From Ramazzottius varieornatus (lineage: Eukaryota > Tardigrada > Eutardigrada > Parachela > Ramazzottiidae): a stretch of 64,000 nt of DNA. The stretch is taken from the NCBI GenBank assembly GCA_001949185.1, contig BDGG01000005.1, forward strand, positions 1,787,249-1,851,248, in the 5' to 3' direction. Position numbers and translations under genes: made by a program. Positions within the stretch are counted from its first letter, which is position 1. Every line of letters starts with the position of its first letter. Shown here in pieces: positions 44,258 through 54,436 of this stretch. The notes under the pieces were generated by a model that saw only the letters and a list, made by a program, of their open reading frames with translations, ran no database searches and was not told the origin of the DNA.

Positions 44258-46094
44258 ATGGATCTATCTGCAGTCTCTTTCTCCATTGCGCTCTCTGTCT
44301 TGTGCAGTCTTATTAGTGTCATATCCTCTACATCCGGCAACAGCCAGCCAACAAAAGGCGGAGCGACTCCAACGCCAATTGTGGTCAGTTTTTGAGGCAT
44401 GTTACAAGGAATGCCTATGGATGCAGACTCTGTGCTGCGCCGTCGACAAATTCAGTCTTTTAATTTGAACCGAGTCCGATTCTTTAATTCTCTCGTAGAT
44501 GTGGCATGGAATGGGAGATTCCTGCTGCGCCCGCGGCATTGGAGGTATCCAGAAAATGATCGAAGCTAACATCAGCGGAGTATTCGTTCATTCCATTCAG
44601 ATAGGAAAAAACGAGGAAGAGGTTCGTGAATTCTTTGTCGGCTAAAGCGGCTCGGATGCATACAGCATGCAGCCTGTACGATATGCATTTTCAACAAGGA
44701 AGTGCTGCTCAACCGTCTTCTTGGTGGCAGGATTTCGCCAACTCGTACTTCATGCCGGTCAACACCCAAGTCGATACAGTATGCCAGAAACTATCTCAAA
44801 TCCCGGAACTCCAGAACGGGTACCACGCCATTGGCTTCTCTCAAGGTGGCCAGTTTTTGTAAGTAAAAACCAGGAGAGAGCCCATCCTCCATACACGAAC
44901 CACCTCGAGATAATTCCAGCAACTAGCCAACGGAAAAATCCTTCCTTGAAGGAGAGCGGTGGCCCAAAGATGTCCGAGTCCGCCCATGCGCAACTTAATT
45001 TCCGTCGGTGGCCAGCAACAAGGCGTTTTCGGTATATATAGTAATGAAAAACGTCCTTCTGTTTTACGTGTCTATCTTGTCTTTTTGGTGATGCTGTAGG
45101 TCTACCTCGATGTCCCGGAAGCGTTATCATTTGCCAGTACATCCGGAAGTAAATGGCCACTCTACGCCAGCTGTTCCCTCACCTGATCTCTGATTCCGTT
45201 TCAGATTGCTGGACCTGGGAGCGTACACCGAGTAAGCATTTTGCCAAGAGCTTATTTTTCCCTACACCAAATAGATCGATTTTCTTATCTATCTTTGAGA
45301 TGAAAATCCATCTTTATCATGCAAATAATATTTGCAGTTTCGTTCAAAACCGGTAAGCTGCCGCAGGAAGCTACTGTATATAGTAGCGGTCCCTGTCGAA
45401 GAGCCGTTTTCGAATGTCTCAGGCTGGTCCAAGCACAGTACTGGCATGACTCGCTGGTCGAAGACACCTACCGCCAAAAGAGTCTCTTCCTGGCCGATAT
45501 TAACAACGAGCGCCTCAAGAACCAAGACTACAAGACGAACCTTCAGAAGCTAGAAAACTTTGTGATGGTAAGGTGGTTCATGATGTATCCGCCGCCATAC
45601 CAGTAGTCACAAGGAATATCTGTAAACCGTGTGGCAGTAAAACAGTACTTCTGGTCCATCTCCGATGTTGTCTGAAACTTGTAGGTCCGCTTTCTGAAAG
45701 ATTCAATGGTATACCCGCTGGAATCTGAGGTGCGTACTGTACAGACAAGGTCGATTGAAGTTTTGAATGGCCGATGCTGCTTACGCTTTGCGGCTTTTCT
45801 GTACAGTGGTTCGGGTATTATTGTCCTGGGCAAGCTGAAACGATGTGCCACCTTCAAAACTCAACATTGTATACGGAGGTTCGTACCAGCATTTCCAGGC
45901 TTTACTGGTCCGTATACGGTACGGCCTGATAGTTGTAACCGGTAACAGTACCGATCGTGTTTCAGGACTGGCTTGGACTAAAGAAGATGGATGAGGCCGG
46001 CAAGCTGCATTTCTTGGCGGTCGACGGTGACCATTTGCAATTTTCCAAAGAGTGGTTCCTACAGTCGATCGTGGCTCCATTCTTGAGGCCATAG
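44258..46094 (+). CDS. Palmitoyl-protein thioesterase 1
   Basis: PPT1 is the lysosomal enzyme that removes fatty acyl groups from cysteines of lipidated proteins. The start at 44258 gives a signal peptide ([20 protein letters not shown]). Exons then encode [20 protein letters not shown] (44498-44622), [20 protein letters not shown] through [12 protein letters not shown] (44731-44862), [16 protein letters not shown] (about 44983-45031), [17 protein letters not shown] (about 45100-45150), [28 protein letters not shown] (45420), [35 protein letters not shown] and finally [20 protein letters not shown] with [11 protein letters not shown]. The catalytic triad (Ser in GFSQGG, Asp in LKDS, His in DGDH) is intact. 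N-glycosylation sequons are present, for example at NIS and NST. Confidence 0.95.
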
Positions 46095-46136
46095 CGCTTA
46101 ACACTTTCAGCAAGATCGTTTCCATGTTTGCAGAAT

Positions 46137-46625
46137 ACTACCGTCCTCTTTGTGTATACATGAATTTTATTGGCTGGTACCGTATTGCGGAGGCTGGTCC
46201 AACCAATACGTAGTTTTCGAAATTTCAAAATTCGGATAATTGGCAGGCCATGAACGCGAAATCTCAAAAGGGAGAACTGGTCGTCTTGATTTTCTTCTGA
46301 CCGCACTGATGACTACAAAATTTATCCCAGGCTCGGCTTCGATAGATAAGACTGTCCCCAGTGCTCCAGTTTTTTTCTAATCGTAAGCGAATACCGAGCA
46401 CGTGTCTCGCGCGAAGAGACGAAACACCAAATTTCCCCAAAACCACCCGAAACCGTAGAAAAAATTTCCAGCTGCTGGAGTTTTGCTGACCGCTGGTCAT
46501 TAGTGTTGCTTTGGTGAGAAGACCGAGGTACATGCAAAGAAAAAGACCCAGACCCGAAAGACCAAAAGCTAAAACTGGGAGGTGAATAAAACTGAGTGAT
46601 TGTATACACAAAGAGGACCGTCGTA
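46137..46625. mobile_element. About 490 bp non-coding element with ~20 bp terminal inverted repeats
   Basis: ACTACCGTCCTCTTTGTGTA followed by TAC at the left is mirrored by GTATACACAAAGAGGACCGT followed by CGT at the right (one side CCGTCC, the other CGGTCC). No convincing transposase frame lies between; the minus-strand frames are hydrophobic but resemble nothing known. It is probably a non-autonomous DNA element between PPT1 and the GPCR array. Confidence 0.6.
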
Positions 46626-47025
46626 CGCAGAGTGTTAATGATGACTTCCGATTGTTTCGTCATTCAGTACGGGCTGACACATACAGTGGTGCTGGACAAA
46701 ACATGTTGTGGTGACCTGATTCCCGTGTTGCATACCGAGGAAATTAGCGTTGCATCAACAGGAATAATTGCGGCCAAATTCCTGATTGACACCGAATCCT
46801 CTCATGTTACGTAACTTTCTTCTTCTTGTCCGTTCACCTTCCTATCCTTCAACCGAAACACATTTTTCAAGAAAACGATGCTTATGAAGACTAAATTTAA
46901 TGGTCTGCATGGTTTTCCGGTTTGAGCGATTTCATTGCCAAGTTCAATCGAACGGAGCGGAACCTCTGTCAGAGTGGGTTCTACTTTGCCTCTGGACTTC
47001 TTGAGAAAACGATCAATTCCACGGA

Positions 47026-48152
47026 ATGTCGGACAAGTCAACCAGCGGAAGCCAGCTGGACAAGGCCGTCGATCCGGACCGACCACTATGGCAGTACTTC
47101 TGGATAGCTGTGACCATGGCTCTCAGCCTGCTCGCCGCCCTCCTGTTCATCGTATTGCTGTTGGCTGTCGGAAGGAAGCGTAAGCTGCGAGCCGGAGCCG
47201 GCATTCTCATCAGCAACCTTCTGATTTCCGAGCTCCTCCTCACCGCCATTTTCTTTCCGCTATCGTCCATCGCTATATACCATAGTCTCGCTTACCCAAA
47301 AGACTATTTTCTTCTGAGCGATGCCGCACTCGATTTTGTTCGAATAAGTGTCATCTACTCGTTCCATTGGAACGGAGCGTTCCTCGCCTTGAACCGCTAC
47401 TGCGCGGTTCTTCATCCCCGCTTCTACCAAGACAAGTTCTCCAGCCGAAGATTACTTTTCGGACTGGTTGTATTGACATGGCTCATCGGGTTTACCATAG
47501 CGGTTCCCACCTACACGAAAAACGTGTTCGAGGATACTCTTTGGTACGAAGACCTTAGCCCTGACTATTCTAGCTCCAACAACAGCAGCTCGAAAGATCA
47601 TCGGAAGTCCTTGTCGTGCATAAGAAACACTTTTGGTGCATATATTCCGGCCGTTCTTATTGGCGCCATCTATTGCACACTATTCTGTCACATAGCTGTG
47701 CTCTACCGAGATGAAAGGCGACCTCCAGCTACTTCCGCATCCAGCTCGGCTTCTCCACCGACGGAAAGTCTCGTCCGTCAGCGTCGTTTGGCAGTAGCCA
47801 AGATGCTGTTCGTGTCGTACTGGTTCTTCGGTGTCTGCTTCATGACCACGCCAATCATATACTCCTTCTTTCCATCAACCTTCGTACGACCGGAAGTCCA
47901 GACTTGGACTCGTACGTTGGACGTCCTAGGACACACCTTCAACCCTGTAAGTAGACAAAAAGTCCGTCGACATTGTGGACGCCTAATGTAACGTGCCTTC
48001 TTTTGCAGATCATTTTTGTGGCGATGAATATGGACTATCAGCAAGCGGTCAAAGAAATATTGAAAGAGTTTCTGAATGTACAAGGCTTCTGGCTGGGTAC
48101 AGAGGCTGTTAACGAGAAGACTGTCATACCCGCAGCACCGGCTGACCAGTGA
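47026..48152 (+). CDS. Class A (rhodopsin-like) GPCR, orphan, array member 1
   Basis: Two exons (47026-47946, 48009-48152) encode 354 residues. TM1 YFWIAVTMALSLLAALLFIV; TM2 GILISNLLISELLLTAIFFP; TM3 ends FLALNRYCAVLHPRF, so the usual DRY is NRY; TM4 LLFGLVVLTWLIGFTIAVP; TM5 GAYIPAVLIGAIYCTLFCHI; TM6 RRLAVAKMLFVSYWFFGVCF then TTPIIYSFFP; TM7 RTLDVLGHTFNPIIFVAMNM, with NPxxF-type motif in place of NPxxY. The intron splits the NP motif of TM7. The N-terminus lacks a signal peptide. The C-tail is about 40 residues. It is most like array member 2; the ligand is unknown. Confidence 0.85.
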
Positions 48153-49160
48153 AGCTCTACGGTTTACTAATATTGCTTTCACATGAATCATTTTCCTGAT
48201 CAATTGCTGAATGTTTCGTAAAATGGGTAACTGTAATTCGGCAATGTACAGTATTCATAATGGCAATATACGCCCAGGTTCTACATATGCATCGGATTTC
48301 CTGTCGACTCCGCTCCATCGTCGCTCTGTGGTTGCGGTTAATTCGAGTGACGGTTAATGACGACTTCCGATTGTTACATCTTCAGACGCTGGTCAGGTGA
48401 TATTTCATCAAACTAACATGGTGACCCCTTTTCTAGCACGTAATCAGCCAACTTGTGTAACCTTTGAGAGGGATAATTACTTCCGATACTTGTCCTTTCG
48501 CGTTGCTCAACTTAATCATCCACGGACCTTAACCTTGGACGATTTAACTAACGCAGGAAAACTTCTAAGCGTCGAGGTCAATGGATGAAACGTTGACGTT
48601 TTCGGAGAGCATGTTGCATCGCGATGAGGAGCCATGTTTGCAAATATAACGTTCATACAGAGGAAAGGCGAGCAAACGTTGTTCATTGAGATGTTCATGT
48701 TTAAATCAGTGGCTAATTAGTCACTGATGATGTAATAAAGTAACAGATGGTTCAAGCCCGCAGAGCGTGGGTTGGCATCCTCTTCTTTCCCGAACCCTCG
48801 GTTGGGAAGTCTCTAACGTCCGTCGTGCACGTCCGTCGTGATAGGCCGAGAACCCCGTGCATATGGAATGGATTCAGCTGTCTGTTATTCGAGGCTTCTC
48901 TGACAGCGCGACCTTTCAAATGGTCAGGCACTCCTGATACATCAATGTTGTATTGACTGTCACGCTACATTACCGTTTCCGAACCAATTTACGGTGCGGA
49001 GACGGATAGAACTTCCGTATCCGGCAGCCTCTCCTGCTGACAACAAATACTGATGGTCGCTCATCGCGAGCTCGGCCCGAACGTTCGTGCACACGTATGC
49101 GCGAAGCTTAACAACTGACGGGCTTCTCCGAGCAAATCTTCTAGCCTGTATTATGAAACG
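48153..49160. other. Spacer between GPCR 1 and GPCR 2
   Basis: About 1 kb without a recognised gene. A block near 48350-48385 (TGACGACTTCCGATTGTT) resembles sequence at 46632-46660 upstream of GPCR 1, suggesting the upstream DNA was duplicated together with the gene. Confidence 0.5.
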
Positions 49161-50330
49161 ATGAATTGGGGCGAAATGCCGGGAAACTTGACCACTGGCA
49201 TTGAGGATAAAGCTGTAGATGTGAAGCGGCCACTGTGGCAGTATTTCTGGATAGCCGTGACAATCGCGCTGAGCGTACTGGGAGCCATCTTGTTTATCGT
49301 ATTGCTGTTGGCTGTCGGAAGGAAGCGTAAGCTGCGAGCAGGAGCCGGCATTCTCATCAGCAACCTTCTCGTGTCCGAGCTTCTCCTCACCGCCATTTTC
49401 TTTCCACTATCTTCCATCGCAATTTACTACAGTCTCACCGATTCGGAAAACGATTTCTTCGTGAACGATCTGGCGCTGAATCTAGTGCGCGTCATCATAA
49501 TCTACACTTTCCACTGGAATTCGCTCTTCTTAGCCGTGAATCGCTACTGCGCTGTTCTCCATCCGCGTTTCTACCAGCGACAGTTTGCCAGCCGGAGATT
49601 ACTTTTCGGCCTGGTTATCCTGTCATGGATCATCGGGTTGGCGATTACAATGCCCACGTACCTGAAAGCTGTCTCCGATGACAGCCGATTTTGGTTTGAA
49701 GACGACGGTTCCAGCATCTCCAATAACAGTACTCGCTCGAAAGCTGCCCGCAAGTCTCTGACTTTTATGAGAAACACAGTCGGTGCGTACATTCCGGCCG
49801 TCCTCATCGGTACTTTGTACATTACTGTCTTTTGTCGCATTACGGTCTTCTACAAGGGCAAGAAGCAATCGGGAGCCACTTCCCTGTCCTGCTCGGTCAG
49901 TCCTCCGACGGAAAGTGTCGTTCGGCAGCGTCGTTTGGTGGTGGCCAAGATGCTGTTCGTGTCGTACTGGTTCCTGACACTGTGCTTCATGACCACGCCC
50001 ATCACATATTCCTTCTTCCCCCTCACATTCTTACGCCCGGAAGTCCAGACTTGGACTCGTACGCTCGATGTACTGGGACACACCTCCAACCCTGTAAGTA
50101 CCGAACAGTTCGATCGAGTCGTCTGACCAGCGATATCAACCACTGCTCGTAGACTTTACTGAGCACTGCCTCCCTTGCAGATAATGTTTGTCGCCATGAA
50201 TATGGACTATCAACAAGCCGTGAAGGAAGTGCTGAAAGACGTTTTAGACTGGCGAGTTTCTTGCTCGGATCCGGAGACAGCTGTGGCCAACAATAAGACT
50301 ACCGTCCCCGCACCGCCAGTTGGCCCGTGA
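49161..50330 (+). CDS. Class A GPCR, orphan, array member 2
   Basis: Two exons (49161-50093, 50181-50330) encode about 360 residues with the same intron position as member 1. TM1 YFWIAVTIALSVLGAILFIV, TM2 GILISNLLVSELLLTAIFFP, TM3 end FLAVNRYCAVLHPRF, TM5 GAYIPAVLIGTLYITVFCRI, TM6 MLFVSYWFLTLCFMTTPITY, TM7 RTLDVLGHTSNPIMFVAMNM. Identity with member 1 is very high in TM1, TM2, TM6 and TM7 and lower in extracellular loop 2 and both termini. This fits a recent tandem duplication followed by loop divergence. No frame damage is seen. Confidence 0.85.
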
Positions 50331-50921
50331 AATTTGGTATAACGTTTTTGACCAGATTTCGTTAGACATTTGATTCGTGATAATTACGGTGTCAAGGTTT
50401 TTCCTTCCTTCAGTAGTTCACATCATCTTTCGAGGTTTTTTTATCGACCAAGAACGACATCGGAGATAACGCCGGAATCTGCAATGTGTAAACATGTTGC
50501 TTACTGTTTCCGCCTGGAAGCTACCGTCACTATTGCTTTTCGTACTAATTAAAACAAGCCATCAGGGAGGAAGCGCTTGATCAGCCGCTTTGGTTTCCGT
50601 ATCCTTGCTACAGTACCACGGCTACCATTCACGTATCATACTTCACATCAGTAACGTCAAGGCATACAATCCTGTCCTCCTCACGTCAAGGGCAATAACG
50701 TCAAGGACCCGGACAGATATTACTTCCTTATTATTGTCCCATCCCATTTCCTACACTAGCATGAGGCCACCCCTCTTTCCCACACAAACATTTGGGAACT
50801 CACATCTAGTTCCCTTCTCAGCAAGGTTCTTCCTTCGAATCCACCATTAACTTGGAACAGTCAGTTTCGTGAACAAGCAGTCCAATATCCCCCCCCGCCC
50901 CCCCAAGTGAGATCCATCAGC
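50331..50921. other. Spacer between GPCR 2 and GPCR 3
   Basis: About 590 bp without a recognised gene. A C-rich run (about 50889-50905, CCCCCCCCGCCCCCCCC) lies just upstream of the GPCR 3 start codon. Confidence 0.45.
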
Positions 50922-52328
50922 ATGTGGCGAGCAACTTTGATAAGTCCTGACGACAACAGGAACGCATTGCTATCATCGGGAAGAACGCAGACTGTCAACC
51001 GTCGACCATCATGGCACCACGTCTGGCTCTGTTTGACTTCCACCGTCAGCCTAGTGGGAACCTCTCTGCTTGTCCTCCTACTTGTCGTTTTCTTTCGAAA
51101 TCGAAAACTGCGGGATGGCGCTGGGTTTCTCATCATGAATGGCTTGGTGGCCGAACTCCTGCTCACTGCAATGTTTTTCCCCTTATCCTATGCTTCCTTG
51201 TTTACGACTCTTCAAGACAACCCAGACGAGGAAGAAGACACTGTGGACGACACCAGTCCCGACGATTTGACCGTCAACTTCTTCTTGGCGGCTTTGATCT
51301 ACTGTTGCCACTGGACGCAACTGTTCTTGGCGTTGAATCGCTTCATTGCGGTCCGGTGTCCTCAAGTCTATCAGCAGAGTTTCTCGGGCAAACGACTCGT
51401 TCTGGCCATGGCGTTCTTGTCTTGGGTTATTGCATTCGCCTTCTGTGTACCAAGTTATGCCCATGATCTTTTGGCGAAGACTGGCTGGTACTTCGTACCA
51501 TCAAGCTTTGATTTGGATGGACATGTTGGGAATTCAAGTACGAACTCGAATGTAACGTCAGCCCATCTCAGTCACCTGGTACACGGCAAGATCAATTTGA
51601 AGAAGTCATTAGATTACGTTCACAGTATTGTTGGGGTGTACTTTCCTGCTGTGATTATCGGTGTCTTGTACGTGGCATTGTTCGTGAAGATAACCAGGTT
51701 CCGTCGACCCGGAAATCTCGAAAACACGAGACAGAATCTGACGAAAGGTCCGCATGGTTCCGGAGGCGCCGATGCCGCCAGAAGACGTCGGCTCGTCATT
51801 GCGAATATGCTACTGACTTCCTACTGCTTTTACCTGCTTTGTTTCATCCCCACCCCAATCATCGTGACGTTTTTCCCTGCTGTCTACGATAACTTGCTCG
51901 TCCAGACGTGGACGCGTACCCTTGATGTACTGGGGCATGCGGCGACTGCGGTAAAAACCAAATGGGAGCTCGCCCTCGCCAAGCAAACTGAACCAGATTT
52001 TTACACAAGTGGCGCACACGTCCAGGCAAAATCCCTGAGAACGTGCGCCACTTGGGAAAATAATCTGATTGGGTTTGTTTCCGAGTTCCCAAACGATTCT
52101 GGTATGTGATATCCAGCAGCCTATCTAAGTGTAATTTCGGGTTGGTTTCAGGTGATTTATCTGGCTCTCAACAAGGACTACCGAGCTGGCCTCAACAGCC
52201 TGCTGGGTTCCTGTATTACTGTCTGCTGTCTGCGCCAGAACTCCATCTTACCTCAAGAAATACCGATGGCACCTGCAGCCCTCGTTGTTTCACCAGATGC
52301 TCCGATGAATCCCGATGTGTATCTATAG
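50922..52328 (+). CDS. Class A GPCR, orphan, array member 3 (diverged)
   Basis: Exons 50922-51950 and 52152-52328 encode about 401 residues. TM1 WLCLTSTVSLVGTSLLVLLL, TM2 FLIMNGLVAELLLTAMFFPL, TM3 end FLALNRFIAVRCPQ (NRF in place of DRY), TM4 MAFLSWVIAFAFCVPSY, TM5 GVYFPAVIIGVLYVALFVKI, TM6 RRRRLVIANMLLTSYCFYLL, TM7 RTLDVLGHAATAVIYLALNK. The NP of TM7 is replaced by TA at the same splice site. Loop 2 is long, with several Asn sequons. A Cys-containing tail follows. The start at 50922 is the first ATG in frame. A palindromic element fills most of the single intron. Confidence 0.82.
51964..52092. mobile_element. Palindromic GTGGCGCAC element, copy 12 (GPCR 3 intron)
   Basis: GGGAGCTCGCCCTCGCCAAG, AAACTGAACCAGAT and ACAAGTGGCGCACACG are mirrored by AACGTGCGCCACTTGGG, AATCTGATTGGGTTTG and TTTCCGAGTTCCC. 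Both outermost ends (GGGAGCTCG / CGAGTTCCC) are visible, so this copy helps define the element limits. It makes up about two thirds of the intron. Confidence 0.88.
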
Positions 52329-54436
52329 TACCGCGTGCTTTCCATTCTTTGCTCGCTCAGCAGGTCAAGACCATTTAATCATGGACTCCCGACGAATCCG
52401 TCCGGAGACGTGGGCTCAAATTTAGGGCGACGACCTGAATTTCTAACCTCAGGAAGGCATCTTAAGTGTTCGTAGAATTGCTTCCGGTTGCACCGCAGTT
52501 ACTCCGATTCCCGAAAGCTCGGATGACTCCGAATCCCGCGCATTTTTTGTATGCAACCGGGCTGATGCCTGTAACGTAAGCAGGGAGCATGCTGCATGAT
52601 TATCAAGCACGCTTATTTTTACCAGCCCCACGTAGATGTTGCCATCCTACTTATTCCTCAGTGATTCTTCTGCACATAAACTCGAAAATTTCGACCTTGT
52701 ACCTGCTCGAATGTAGTAAAAGATGGCAGGTTGACAATGGCAGACTGCTCAGCATGCGACATGACGTCTAATGTCAAAGGATCTACCCGACGATGGAGCC
52801 ACCAGGCGATGTCTGATACTCCGGCTCTTTTACCGGATACGCATTAGATGCGGAAGTATGACTTGTTACTCCTGGAGACACGTCAACTTCAAAAATTCAT
52901 AGTGACACCCCCCCCCCCCCTAATTCTTTTGTCCTGAAGTTTTTTTCCAGTCACTCTGTCAACTCCAAGCTATCGTTTGGCGTTCCATTAACCCAAGTTT
53001 GTCAGCTTCGGGTAGGGTAGGAGTGACTGCATTTTGGGTAACCATAATTTTTAACGATTCAAATATTTGAATTTTGTGAAGGCGTCTAACTCTACTCTGG
53101 AGATTTTTAGGGCGGAAGTCACCCCTACGGAAGACCGCAACAACGTCCAAAGGGAGCATGTCGAATTCGGTCCTTCGCGAACTCCTGTAAGACCCTTAAG
53201 AGAGTTTGGTGTGTCTTCATAAGTTCTCGCTGGACATCTAGACAAAACCCGAAGGGAAAAAATCAAAAATATTGAGGCCTCGCTTACTCCGCGCACCGTA
53301 CGATGAATGTAAACTGTGCCTCTCCGTAACCTCCGGTTTCTGAATGAAAGCGGACTGATCCTCAGATCGCATCGTTACTAGTAACAAAAGACTGGGCTCT
53401 GCAAAACGTTCTGAAGCAGAAAATGGGAATGTCTCGAAAGAGCGGAAGTACCGCAGAAAATATCGAATCGCGAGGGGCAACAAAGGAAAATCATAGCTAC
53501 TGTCTGGTTGGTATCCTAATATCACAGTCTCGACCGCTGTTGAATCCTGCACCGCATAACGATAGCTGCAGACTAGACCTCTCTAGAACACGGAAGAATG
53601 ATGAAAAAAACTTGCCGTCACTAAACGAGTTTATTTAGTCGATTCGAACCGCTACTTTGCAAGTCAGCTCTAGAGTGAACATTTAACAAAACGCTTCCGC
53701 AGAACGGCAGAAGATAGGACTGGAAACTCTCCTTCACACAACAAAAAGTTGGGATCTGATACGGAAGGATTATCATCATTTCGAAAAACTAGGGCACATC
53801 CAGCGAGAAAGAATAATGTCCTCCAAAGATGCTGCCAAAAATGGATGCGAAGAGCCTATCTTTTCTCTTCCTCATGCTTCAACAGTAAAGGCATGAACTT
53901 GCTGCCGAAAAACTGACTGAAATACCTTGGTATGGGTGGATAACCTGATCAAATATTCCGAGATTTGAAGTCAAGAAAATTTTGACGTCGGAGGAGTAAC
54001 AAGTCATACTTTCGCACCTAATACATTGTAAGTAAGACACCCTGCCGAACGTGTTCTGTTGTCGGTATGGGTACTTAGCTGCTGCGCCATTAAACCACCA
54101 GAAGTTCATTGCATGCCGATATGCACAACTCGCGCGCAGTACTGTTGGGGCTTTCCCCAGCTGTGTACCGTCCACTCAAAAATGTCATAATAATGATAAT
54201 GTCGCCATTCAGCCTTTTAGTTGTTACAGCACGCACTTGTACAATTGCACGGGATAGGCTGTTCCCGTATTAGGGCCGTCTTCTATTCCGCACGGATCTG
54301 AACGCTCCCTTGGCCCCACGGAGAGTCTTCGGAACTGTCCATCGCGTTGGACCGCGGAAGGCAAAGACACTGGACTGCTCGCTATCTCCGTCTTCTTCTG
54401 ATTTCCTGTGGGACGTGAAGATATTGATAAACCGTA
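52329..54436. other. Gene-poor stretch, 2.1 kb
   Basis: No family-like frame, RNA gene or strong repeat seen on either strand. A run of about 13 C lies near 52908-52920. The stretch probably includes upstream regulatory DNA of NDUFS2. Confidence 0.45.

Noticed and set aside
46264-46663. Minus-strand hydrophobic frames inside the 490 bp TIR element
   Set aside because: No transposase motif and two overlapping frames of equal quality; treated as non-coding.
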